Source of the DNA: Apium graveolens | Lineage: Eukaryota > Streptophyta > Magnoliopsida > Apiales > Apiaceae | Length of the DNA stretch: 64,000 bases | NCBI RefSeq assembly: GCF_009905375.1 | Contig: NC_133653.1 | Location: 70,690,920-70,754,919 of the forward strand | Direction of reading: 5' to 3' | Part shown: in pieces, positions 10,699 through 20,300 of the stretch | Layout: each line of letters opens with the position of its first letter | Numbering within the stretch: position 1 is the first letter of the stretch | Translations under genes and position numbers: made by a program | The notes under the pieces: generated by a model | What the model saw: only the letters and a program-made list of their open reading frames with translations | What the model was told of the DNA's origin: nothing | Database searches by the model: none

Positions 10699-13600
10699 CC
10701 ACAGCAGTATGCTACAAGGCAATCATATCCTCAACAGGGAAGTGCAGCTGCACCTACTAGTGCTAATTTTGAGGGACTTAAGCTGTTGTGCAAGAGTCAG
10801 ACGGTTTCTATCAAGACCTTGGAAAATCAAATTGGTCAATTAGCCAATGCAGTGCTCAATCGTCAACCTGGCACTCTTCCCAGTGACACGGAAGTACCAG
10901 GCAGGAAGGAAGCTAAAGAGCAAGTCAAGGCTATTACCTTAAGGTCTGGAAAAGTAGCTGATGCTGAAAAGGCAAAAGAAGTAGAAGCTGAAATTAGAGG
11001 TGAAGAATCTAAGCAAAAGGAGAAAGCGGCGGAACCAAGGAAGACTACTGTTGAACACACTTTGCCTGAGGCTAATACAGGGGAGAAACAGCTCTATCCT
11101 CCACCACCTTTTCCTAAGAGATTGCAGCAACAAAAGCTGGATAGACAGTTCGGGAAGTTTCTGGAGGTGTTCAAGAAACTTCACATCAACATACCTTTCG
11201 CTGAGGCTCTGGAACAAATGCCTAGTTATGCGAAGTTTATGAAGACTATTCTTTCAAGGAAGGTGAAACTGGATGACCTTGAAACCGTTGCTCTCACGGA
11301 AGAATGCAGCGCTGTTCTGCAACAAAAGTTACCACCAAAACTGAAAGATCCAGGGAGCTTCACCATTCCTTGCACAATTGGCAATCTGACGTTTGACAAG
11401 TGCCTTTGTGATTTGGGAGCAAGCATTAATTTGATGCCGTTGTCGATCTTTAAAAAACTGGATCTGCCTGATCCAAAACCCACGTACATGTCACTACAAT
11501 TGGCTGACCGTTCCATTACTTACCCAAGGGGCATAGTTGAGGATGCGCTCGTCAAGGTGAATAAGCTCTTCTTTCCAGCAGATTTTGTTATTCTGGATTT
11601 TGAGGAAGATAAGAAGATTCCCATAATCTTGGGGAGGCCTTTCTTGGCTACTGGTCGTACCTTGATAGATGTACAAAAAGGGGAACTTACTATGCGGGTC
11701 CAAGATCAGGATGTGACCTTCAACGTATTCAAGGCAATAAAATTCCCTATAGAAGATGAGGAGTGCTTAAAAGTGGATGTGATTGATTCTGTGGTTACTT
11801 CGGAACTCAATCACATGCTAATGTCTAATGCATTGGAAAAGGCCTTAGTGGGGGATTTTGACAGCGATGATGAAGATAGCAACGAGCAATTACAATATCT
11901 GAATGCTTCTCCCTGGAAGCGAAAGCTGGACATACCATTTGAATCTCTTGGTACTTCTGACCTCAAGAATGCAGAAGGAAAGCTCAAACCATCAATAGAG
12001 GAAGCACCTACCTTGGAGCTCAAGCCATTACCTGAACACTTGAGGTATGCTTTTTTAGGGGATTCATCTACGTTACCTGTTATTATTTCATCTGACCTTT
12101 CAGGTAGTGAGGAAGACAAGCTCTTAAGGATTTTGAGAGAATTCAAATCGGCTATAGGATGGACCATAGCAGACATCAAGGGGATAAGTCCTTCATATTG
12201 TATGCATAAAATTCTGCTAGAGGAAGGTAGTAAGCCAACTGTGGAACAGCAGCGAAGACTGAATCCCATCATGAAGGAGGTGGTGAAGAAAGAAATTCTG
12301 AAATGGCTAGATGCAGGCATCATTTATCCTATTTCTGACAGCTCGTGTGTGAGCCCCGTACAATGTGTACCTAAGAAGGGAGGTATCACTGTGGTCGCAA
12401 ATGAAAAGAATGAGCTCATCCCTACTTGAACAGTTACAGGATGGAGAGTATGCATGGATTATAGAAAATTGAACAAAGCCACAAGGAAGGATCACTTCCC
12501 CCTTCCATTTATTGATCAGATGCTTGACAGATTGGCGGGTCATGAGTATTTTTATCTTCTGGATGGTTATTCCGGGTATAATCAGATTTGTATTGCACCA
12601 GAGGATCAGGAAAAGACTACCTTCACTTGTCCATTTGGCACATTTGCTTTTCGCAGAGTTTCGTTTGGGTTATGTGGCGCACCGGCCACCTTTCAGAGAT
12701 GTATGATGGCGATATTCTCTGACATGATTGGAAATAACGTCGAAGTGTTCATGGATGACTTCTCCGTCTTTGGACACTCATATGATGAATGTTTGAATAA
12801 TCTGCGCGCCGTACTCAAAAGATGCGTGGAAACTAATTTGGTGCTTAATTGGGAGAAATGTCATTTTATGGTGCGTGAAGGCATTATCCTTGGGCATAAG
12901 GTCTCTAGCAAGGGTCTGGAGGTGGACAAGGCCAAGGTGGGAGTCATTGAAAATCTTCCCCCACCTAATTCTGTGAAAGGAATCCGTAGTTTTCTTGGTC
13001 ATGCGGGTTTTTTATCGGCGATTCATCAAGGACTTTTCAAAGATATCTAAGCCGTTGTGCAATTTGCTTGAGAAAGATGTGCCTTTCAAATTTGATGATG
13101 AATGTTTGGCAGCATTCGAGACTCTCAAGGAGAGTTTGATCACGGCACCAGTCATTACAACACCAGATTGGACAGAACCATTTGAGATGATGTGTGATGC
13201 GAGTGATTATGCGGTAGGTGCAGTTCTGGGACAGCGCAAGAAAAATCTCTTCCATGTGGTCTACTATGCGAGTAAGACTTTAAATGGTGCCCAATTGAAC
13301 TACACCACTACTGAGAAGGAGCTTTTGGCTATAGTCTTTGGCTTTGAGAAATTTCGATCTTATCTACTTTGTACGAAAGTAACAGTATTCACTGATCATG
13401 CAGCTATTCGCTATCTGGTTTCTAAGAAGGATTCGAAGCCGAGACTCATTCGTTGGGTGCTTTTACTTCAGGAATTTGAGTTAGAGATCAAAGATAGAAA
13501 AGGTACTGAGAATCAAGTAGCTGACCATCTCTCTAGGTTGGAGAATCCCGATTCTACTTCACAAGACATGACGTTAATCAATAAATCTTTTCCGGATGAG

Positions 13601-14914
13601 CAGTTGTTTGCAATTCAGGAGGAAGAACCATGGTTTGCAGATATTGTAAACTATCTCGTCAGCAATATAATGCCTCTTAATTTGACATCCGCTCAAAAGA
13701 AGAAGTTTCTGCATGAGGTGAAGTGGTATATATGGGATGAACCATATTTGTTTAGACAGGGAGCTGACCAGATCATCAGGAGATGTATCCCGTTCTGTGA
13801 GACGGAGGGGATATTACGAGACTGCTATTCCACGGTTTATGGGGGACACTATGGAGGTGAGAAGACGGCAGCTCGTATTCTGCAAGCAGGTTTTTTCTGG
13901 CCTACTTTGTTCAAGGATGCTCATCAGTTTATTTTAAGGTGTGATCATTGCCAAAGAGTGGGAAATTTGTCAAGGAAGGATGAAATGCCATTAAATGTGA
14001 TGCTTGAAGTCGAGGTCTTTGATGTATGGGGAATCGATTTCATGGGGCCTTTTATCTCGTCTTGCAATAATCAGTACATCTTGCTGGCAGTCGATTATGT
14101 CTCAAAATGGGTCGAAGTTAAAGCTTTACCGACAAATGATGCAAAGGCAGTACTAAATTTTCTTCATAAGCAAATTTTCACAAGGTTTGGAACACCTCGG
14201 GTAATCATAAGTGATGAAGGATCGCATTTTTGCAACCGTAAGTTCACTTCTATGATGTAGCGTCATAATGTGAATCATCGGGTAGCTACTGCCTATCATC
14301 CGCAAACAAATGGTCAAGCGGAAGTGTCTAACAGAGAGATAAAGCGCATTCTAGAGAAGGTTGTTTGTCCGTCAAGGAAGGATTGGTCTTTAAAGCTCGA
14401 TGAAGCTGTTTGGGCTTACAGAACAGCATACAAAACTCCACTTGGGATGTCACCGTTTCAGTTGGTGTACGGTAAGGGATGTCATCTACCGGCGGAGCTT
14501 GAGCATAAGGCCTACTGGGCATTGAAGAAATTGAACCTGGATTTAGATGCAGCTGGTAAGAAAAGAATGCTTCAGCTTAATGAACTTGATGAATTTCGAC
14601 TTCAAGCGTACGAGAATAACAAAATGTATAAGGAAAAGGTGAAGAGGCGGCACGATAGGAAGCTACATCCTAAGTTATTTGTGCCAGGGCAACAAGTTCT
14701 TTTATTCAACTCTCGGCTCCAACTTTTTCCTGGGAAGTTGAAATCAAGGTGGTCTGGACCTTTTATTGTCAAAACTGTGTTTCCACATGGAGCGGTGGAA
14801 ATTTTTGAGAATGATTCGGACCAAGCATTCAAGGTTAACGGTCAGCGGTTGAAGCACTACTATGGGGACATGGCAAACCGAGAAGTGGTTAGTGCCATTT
14901 TGTTGACTACTTGA
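10699..14914 (+). pseudogene. pol: A1 pol: protease, reverse transcriptase, RNase H, integrase (broken)
   Basis: Domains in order: a lysine/glutamate-rich spacer; aspartic protease with CDLGASINLMP (about 11405); reverse transcriptase from about 12090, with VCMDYRKLN, LLDGYSGYNQ and the catalytic FMDDFSVFG (about 12750); RNase H with [13 protein letters not shown] and TDHAAIRYL; integrase with an H-H-C-C zinc region ([10 protein letters not shown]...CDHCQRVG, about 13850-13960), the core [11 protein letters not shown] and [14 protein letters not shown]; end at 14914. Breaks: TGA at 12427-12429, one extra T in the T run 13008-13013 (frame +1), and TAG at 14258-14260. Between these the frames are clean, which fits young nonsense damage. 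The element would depend on a relative for enzymes. Confidence 0.88.
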
Positions 14915-15071
14915 GAAAGGTACGGAACGTCAAGCTAATGACGAAAAAGAAGCGCTGCGTGGGAGGCAACCCATGAATTGTTGTTACAGGAACCCTTAGA
15001 AGTTAATAACCTATCCAAAAACAAAAAAAAATCAGAAAATAGGTGCTGAATTTTTTTTTTTCCAGAGACCC

Positions 15072-15110
15072 TCTGCGCGCCCGCGCAGCTATGCTTAGCG
15101 GCCGCGCAGG
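15072..15110 (+). repeat. GC-rich twin-hairpin cassette, copy 2 (internal, after pol)
   Basis: Same two inverted repeats as in the LTRs (CTGCGCGCCCGCGCAG then AGCGGCCGCGCAG), located between pol and the extra ORF, outside either LTR. Confidence 0.85.
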
Positions 15111-15362
15111 GGTCGAGTTCCAGAAAATTTTTTACAGTTCAGAAAAAAAAAACAAACAAAAACACAAAAACAGTTTTAGCCCATAAACCCACGAATTATT
15201 CCCACTACCCCATTATTTTATCCCTTAATTTCCAAACCCTAATCTAATCCACACCCTATATATACATACACCTATCCTACATATCTCCCACACAACTTCC
15301 TACACTTAAACCCTCTCACAAACATCAAAAATCAGTTCTTACACATTTTTATTCACGAATCA

Positions 15363-16430
15363 ATGGCACCCAAGAGAGCACGCACTATTGACAGCAGCAG
15401 CACAGTTCCTACTGCTGATTCATCGAGGGGTACTGCTGCAAGGCCTCGGTTAACTGACAGAGCTACGGAGGAGGAGTACACTAGGCTGTTGGGGAAGCCG
15501 ATTTTGAAGGAGAGGGGGTTTTTACCATCAGGGAGGGATGGTGAGTTGTTGCCCATGATTGCAGAGAAGGGGTGGATAGCTTTTTGTGAGTCACCCGAAG
15601 CAGTACCGATGAGCGTTGTTCGCGAGTTCTACGCGAACGCGAAGGCTGAAAAGAATGGGTTTTCTGTAGTCCGTGGGCTGACGGTTGATTATCATCCTGC
15701 GGCGATTCGCCGTGTGATTGGACAGCGAAAGAGGAAGCCCGAGGAGGAGAACTGGAATGAAAAGACTGCTGAGGATTTTGACTTGGATTTGATTTGTGCG
15801 ACTCTATGTCGACCGGGCACAGTTTGGACCCGCAGTCCAGGCAATAATGAGTATCGTCACTTTCCGGCGATCGCCATGAACAGGTATGCCCGTGCATGGA
15901 ATGCATTTATATGTGCTAATATTTTGCCTTCTTCACATGCACACGAGGTCACAGTTGAGAGAGCACAGTTGTTGTGGGGAATTCTGCATGATGAGTACTA
16001 TGTGGACCTTGGTGAGTTTATCTACCAAGGAATTCTGAAGTTTTTGAGGGGAGCAAAGCATATGAACATCCCTTATGCATCCACGGTTACGAAGCTATGC
16101 CGAGTAGTGGGAGTGAACTGGCCGGCTCATGAGCAGTTGCAGTTGCCAGCAGCTCCGATTGATTCTGGCACTCTGAATGGGATGCAGGAGTGGACCGGTG
16201 GTGAGCCTGAGGAGCATGGGCTGGGTTATCGTCTTCCAGGAAGGCGTCCAGCACGAGGTGCTACTATGGCTAGGCCAGGGCGTGGTGAGGCTGGTTCTTC
16301 GAGAGCTCAGGAGGGTGCTGGGATGGGTGATGCCCAGTATAGGAGGCTTTCACGGCGGATGGATGCCATGTATGAGACGCAGAGCAGGTTTGCTCAGGAG
16401 CTCACCCTTGCGTTAGGGACTGCTTTTTGA
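15363..16430 (+). CDS. A1 extra ORF after pol (putative plant transposon protein type)
   Basis: An intact 355-codon ORF starts MAPKRARTID 449 bp after pol and on the same strand. Position matches the additional, so-called env-like ORF of Athila elements. The body (residues ~40-260) resembles the 'putative plant transposon protein' family found in many plant retroelements, with ERGFLPSGRDGELLP, WIAFCESPEAVPMSVVREFYAN and MNRYARAWNAFICANILP; the tail (~275-320) is rich in G, R and A, and the last 35 residues (YRRLSRRMDAMYETQSRFAQEL) look like a coiled coil. I see no signal peptide or membrane segment, so an envelope role has no support here. It is uninterrupted while gag-pol next to it is broken. 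Actual function is unknown. Confidence 0.75.
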   Translation: MAPKRARTIDSSSTVPTADSSRGTAARPRLTDRATEEEYTRLLGKPILKERGFLPSGRDGELLPMIAEKGWIAFCESPEAVPMSVVREFYANAKAEKNGFSVVRGLTVDYHPAAIRRVIGQRKRKPEEENWNEKTAEDFDLDLICATLCRPGTVWTRSPGNNEYRHFPAIAMNRYARAWNAFICANILPSSHAHEVTVERAQLLWGILHDEYYVDLGEFIYQGILKFLRGAKHMNIPYASTVTKLCRVVGVNWPAHEQLQLPAAPIDSGTLNGMQEWTGGEPEEHGLGYRLPGRRPARGATMARPGRGEAGSSRAQEGAGMGDAQYRRLSRRMDAMYETQSRFAQELTLALGTAF

Positions 16431-17664
16431 GGCCTTGGAGCTGATATCCAGTGGCCAGTTTTTGGTGAGGACTCTGCATACCCACCGCCTGATACTCCAT
16501 CCACTGAGGGTGATGATGATGATGACTCCGAGTAGGTATACCCTGTGTTCCTTTCTACTACTTTCACTGAGGACAGTGAAGATTTTTAGTTTGGGGGTGG
16601 CAGTTAAGGAATATTGTGTGTGTGTCATTTAGTTGCATATTCATGATAGTTTAGTTCATATAGTTGCATAATTTATGCCATTTAGTTTTTTTTTTATGAA
16701 TGTCATGTAGCTCATGCATTTACCATGATCCCTTTTGCAATAAGTTATCGACTGAATTGTGATATTGATGCGAGTGTAGTGATAGCATTAAAGTGATATT
16801 AAGTTGTGTAGGTTGATATGCATGCTAGAAACAATTGTAAGTCCACTAAGTCTTAAAGAATGTGTAAGGGCTAGATTGTTGTTATGATTTGGTTGTTTTC
16901 AAGGTCAATCTACTTATTATGCTTAGAATTCGATTATAGGTTCTTAGTGATAAAGACATGAAAAAAGAAAAAATTTTGGAGAAAAAAATATGGAAGTTGT
17001 TGCTAGTTGTGGCTAGGCGTCAAATGGCTAGTAGCCGGCTCGCATATGTTGCGAGTAGTCTAGGGTTGAGCAAGATGGAGCGAAACGCACTTGCTCAGAA
17101 GTTATTAAAAAAAATAAAATTTGCATAATTGATCGAGAGTGGGCTCTTTGGTATTTGAGTTATTAAGTTCTTAGGGGACTTTGTGCCTAGTGACCTAAGG
17201 CTTTTAGAGTCTGGGATCTGCTAACCTAACGCTCGTTACATGGATACCATTGTATTAGTCTTTTATGGACCTCACTCATTGCACGGTCAAATAAGCATTT
17301 GAGTTGTAAATAAAAAGCACGATTCCGTAGTAAGCTCCAGAGTTCTTGTAGTGTTGTATATCACTTTGTGCCTAGAATTTTTATTCTTTGTATAATCGTA
17401 GGATTGCCTTGAGGATAGTCTAGTCATAGTAATTGGTCTAGTTCCGAAGCATATCTGTTAAGCATTTGCACAGACCACGTTTCTGGCTGTATGTCCGTTT
17501 GCATGAGTTTATTGATCTTTAGTTTTCTAACTGCATTCGTTGAGATGTGACAATTTGGTTGGTTAATTGTAGTAAGGGGGATCGTTGCATTTTCATATAG
17601 ATTGCATTCATGCATATTTTTATTTGTTTTTGAGTCTGTGACGCTTGAGGACAAACATCGATTT
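16431..17664 (+). other. A1 non-coding 3' region
   Basis: About 1.2 kb between the extra ORF and the polypurine tract with no credible gene. It holds a second polypurine-like site at 16587-16600 and several T- or A-rich runs. Confidence 0.6.
16587..16600 (+). other. Second polypurine-tract-like site in A1
   Basis: TAGTTTGGGGGTGG repeats the core of the terminal tract (AAGTTTGGGGGTG). Both lie a little downstream of GAGGACA. Confidence 0.45.
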
Positions 17665-17677
17665 AAGTTTGGGGGTG
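17665..17677 (+). other. A1 polypurine tract
   Basis: AAGTTTGGGGGTG directly abuts the 3' LTR start (TGATAAG at 17678), the expected place for plus-strand priming. Confidence 0.8.
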
Positions 17678-17920
17678 TGATAAGTGGCATTTTATACCAC
17701 TTAGAATGTCTTAAAATGGCTTAAATTGGTGTCTTGAAATCAAGTATTTTGTGTATTTGATGCGTTTTTCTAGCGTTTATGCATTTCAGGGTATTAGTTG
17801 CATTTCGGGGGAGGAATCATCAAGAATAAGCCTTGGCATGTGTTCACCATTGCGAGAGGAAAGGAATGGGCAGATTACGGCAAAGAAACGGAGCAAACCT
17901 GGATTTTTTCCAGTAGAGGC

Positions 17921-17999
17921 CTGCGCGCCCGCGCAGCATAGCTGAGCGGCCGCGCAGCAACCTGCGCGCCCGCGCAGCTATGCTGAGCGGCCGCGCAGG
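17921..17999 (+). repeat. GC-rich twin-hairpin cassette, two tandem copies (3' LTR)
   Basis: Units at 17921-17957 and 17962-17999 are nearly identical; the first has GCAGCATAGC where the other copies have GCAGCTATGC, an inversion-like change of the central spacer. The 5' LTR has only one unit. Confidence 0.85.
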
Positions 18000-18079
18000 G
18001 TCGAGGAAAAAGATAAATTATTTTAGACTTCTACTTCTGTTTGGCTTCCAACTTCTATGTAATCTGAGTTTTATGGGAC

Positions 18080-18089
18080 TATTATATAG
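18080..18089 (+). promoter_or_regulatory. TATA-like box in the A1 3' LTR
   Basis: Same ATTATATAGG context as in the 5' LTR; here it could drive read-out into C1 sequence on the plus strand, which would be antisense to C1. Confidence 0.35.
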
Positions 18090-19141
18090 GTAGATTTGAG
18101 ACGTTTTCACAGAGAGTATTAAGGGGATTATGTTTTAGATTGTGTTTTACGCAAGAAGCGAAGGAGATAAGGAAGAAGACCGATTTAGCACACCGCAACG
18201 AAGAGGAAGCATATTTTCTTGTGATTCTTGTTTCGTTGTAACGTTGGATGCTAGTTTTCTTGCTTTGACTTATTTACTCTTGTGACGTACTCTGTTTTAA
18301 TATAATTAGTTTAGTTATTATTTTCTTGTGTTTGTTTATCATGATTTCATATGAACCCATGATGGCGATAAGTTCTATTATGGGCTAATCGTGATCATGG
18401 GGTTGCAACGGATTTATTATGGAATTCTTTAGTTAATTGTTTAATACTTTAGTGTGTGATGATTGCTTGATATCTAGTATTGGTTGTGCGTATTCGTCTT
18501 ATGTGCGTCGCGAACATATAAGATAGGGTGTTAATCTCTTGTGAAGCGACGGTGGATCTTGAGATTTAGAACTTGCCATGCTAGCATAGTTTCATGTACG
18601 TTGTGCATGATTAGTGGGTAACTCTAACAGTTTTATTTGCCCTATGTAATCAAAAAGGAATAACTTGTGCTTAAATCGTTGTGTTGTCAATTTCTGTAGA
18701 CATATAGGAACTCAACATAATTGATGACTATTCAACTTCTATCTTAATTGTGGATGCTTGGTGGAATGGTATTAGTACAATGAAAGTTGGCTTTTATCAG
18801 TTTCGTGTTATTCGATTAATATCATCACTGTCACATGCTAAAGGTAATAACAATGGCTATAGAAGGAAGTAATAATGAAGTTGTGATCTCATGAGTGTTT
18901 TATTATTGATAAATTGAAGTGTGAGTTAAGTGGTTAATTAAGTAGTTAATTATAGTTTATATTTAATCAACAATTTTAAGTGTTATTATCTTAACATTGA
19001 GAAGTAATCATACATTGGTGAGTGAGTTTAATTAGACAATAATTTAGTCTGAGTCTCTGAGGGAATGAACTAGAAAATATTCTATATTACTTGCGAACGC
19101 GTATACTTGCGTGAATATTAGCGCGTGTTTTCGCCCTAACA

Positions 19142-19146
19142 GTTCA
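19142..19146. repeat. Target-site duplication of A1, right copy (GTTCA)
   Basis: Pairs with GTTTA at 7985-7989. Removing A1 and one copy restores the continuous C1 integrase frame by alignment with C2. Confidence 0.8.
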
Positions 19147-20288
19147 GGATCAGTCTTAAGAACAAAACACTTGCATCCAAATACATGAAAGAACTTCAGA
19201 TTTGGCTTTTTTTTCTTCACCATCTCATATGGTGTCTTTCCATGCTTGTTGATAAGTGTTGCATTTTGAGTAAAACAAGCAGTCTGCACAGCTTCAACCC
19301 AAAAGTAGGTTGGTAATTTTGCTTCATCAAGCATAGTTCGTGTAGCTTCAATAAGAGTTCTATTCTTTCTTTCAACAACTCCATTTTGTTGTGGAGTTCC
19401 AGGAGCAGAGAATTCCTGCTTTATTCCATGGTCTTTACAGAACTCTTCAATAATCAAATTCTTGAACTCAGTGCCATTATCACTTCTTATGATTTTCACA
19501 GAGTCTTTGACCAATTTATCCAGTTGTTTGATATGATCAATCAAGATAGATGAAGTTTCACTTTTTGTGTGCAAGAAATACACCCATGTGTATCTGGTAA
19601 ACTCATCTACTATGACCATAACATATTTCTACTTTGCAATACACATGACATTCACTGGACAAAATAGATCAACATGTAGTAGGTGATAAGGCTCAAGAAT
19701 TAAAGTTTCAGCCTTTCTCTTGAATGAAGATTTTCTTTGCTTTGCCTTTTGACATAAATCACAAAGGCCATTAGGAGCAAATACTGATTTTGGCAGTCCT
19801 TTCACAAGATCTTTCTTGACTAGTTCATTTATATTATTAAAATTTAAATGAGAGAGTTTCTTGTGCCAATCCCAGCTTTCTTCAACTGATGTTCTGCTTA
19901 ACAAACAGATTGCAGAACCATCAGAACTTGTTGAAAGCTTAGCTTCATAAATGTTACCATGCCTGTATCCCTTTAGAAAAACTTTGCCTGTAGATTTACT
20001 TACAACTTCACAGTGTTCTTCAAAGAAATCTACATGATAACTTCTGTTACAGATTTGACTAACACTCAGCAGATTGTGTTTAAGTCCTGAGACTAGAGCT
20101 ACTTTTTCAATGATGACATTCCCAAGATTGATATTGCCATATCGCAGAGTTTTTCCCATGTTGCCATCTCCATAAGAAACTCCTGGGCCAGCTTTCTCCA
20201 CAAAATCTGATAGCAGGGCTTTATTTACAGTCATATGTCCTGAACATCCACTGTCCAGAACTAGGATGTTTTTCCTGTTGCCCTGCAA
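19142..20288 (-). pseudogene. pol: C1 protease and integrase (interrupted by A1)
   Basis: From 20288 the frame starts with the protease motif LDSGCSGHMT, without a usable ATG upstream, continues through the GAG-pre-integrase region with a zinc-binding H-H-C-C set (WHKKLSHLNF...LCDLCQKAKQ), then the integrase core with IRSDNGTEFKN and SAPGTPQQNGVVERKNR, and the FHVFGCKCFVLK motif just before A1 enters at 19141. A TAG at 19629-19631 splits it into two ORFs (20288-19629 and 19619 downward). The last codons of the second ORF (below 19141) are A1 LTR sequence. Integrase would insert the cDNA into nuclear DNA; this copy is inactive. Confidence 0.85.
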
Positions 20289-20300
20289 TCACAAAGACCA

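Larger units (their letters stand above)
7990..19141 (+). mobile_element. A1: complete Athila-type Ty3/gypsy retrotransposon, 11.15 kb
   Basis: Plus strand: 5' LTR 7990-9404, tRNA-Asp-like primer site, gag-pol 9547-14914, an extra ORF 15363-16430, non-coding tail, polypurine tract 17665-17677, 3' LTR 17678-19141, flanked by a 5-bp target duplication. Gag sequence, the DLGAS protease motif, the tRNA-Asp primer and an additional ORF after pol are the usual marks of Athila. The LTRs differ by about 16 substitutions by eye (near 1%) plus a 41-bp and an 8-bp insertion in the 3' copy, so insertion is fairly recent, yet gag-pol has three stops and a frameshift. It sits inside C1. Confidence 0.92.
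17678..19141 (+). repeat. A1 3' LTR, 1,464 bp
   Basis: It matches the 5' LTR from TGATAAGTGG to CCCTAACA. It is 49 bp longer: 41 bp come from a second tandem copy of the GC-rich cassette (17921-17999) and 8 bp from an insertion near 18163-18180. Confidence 0.92.

Noticed and set aside
15481..15906. 141-codon minus-strand ORF
   Set aside because: Opposite-strand shadow of the intact extra ORF of A1.
15363..16430. Calling the extra ORF of A1 an envelope gene
   Set aside because: No signal peptide, membrane segment or cleavage motif is visible; only its position after pol matches the env-like label.
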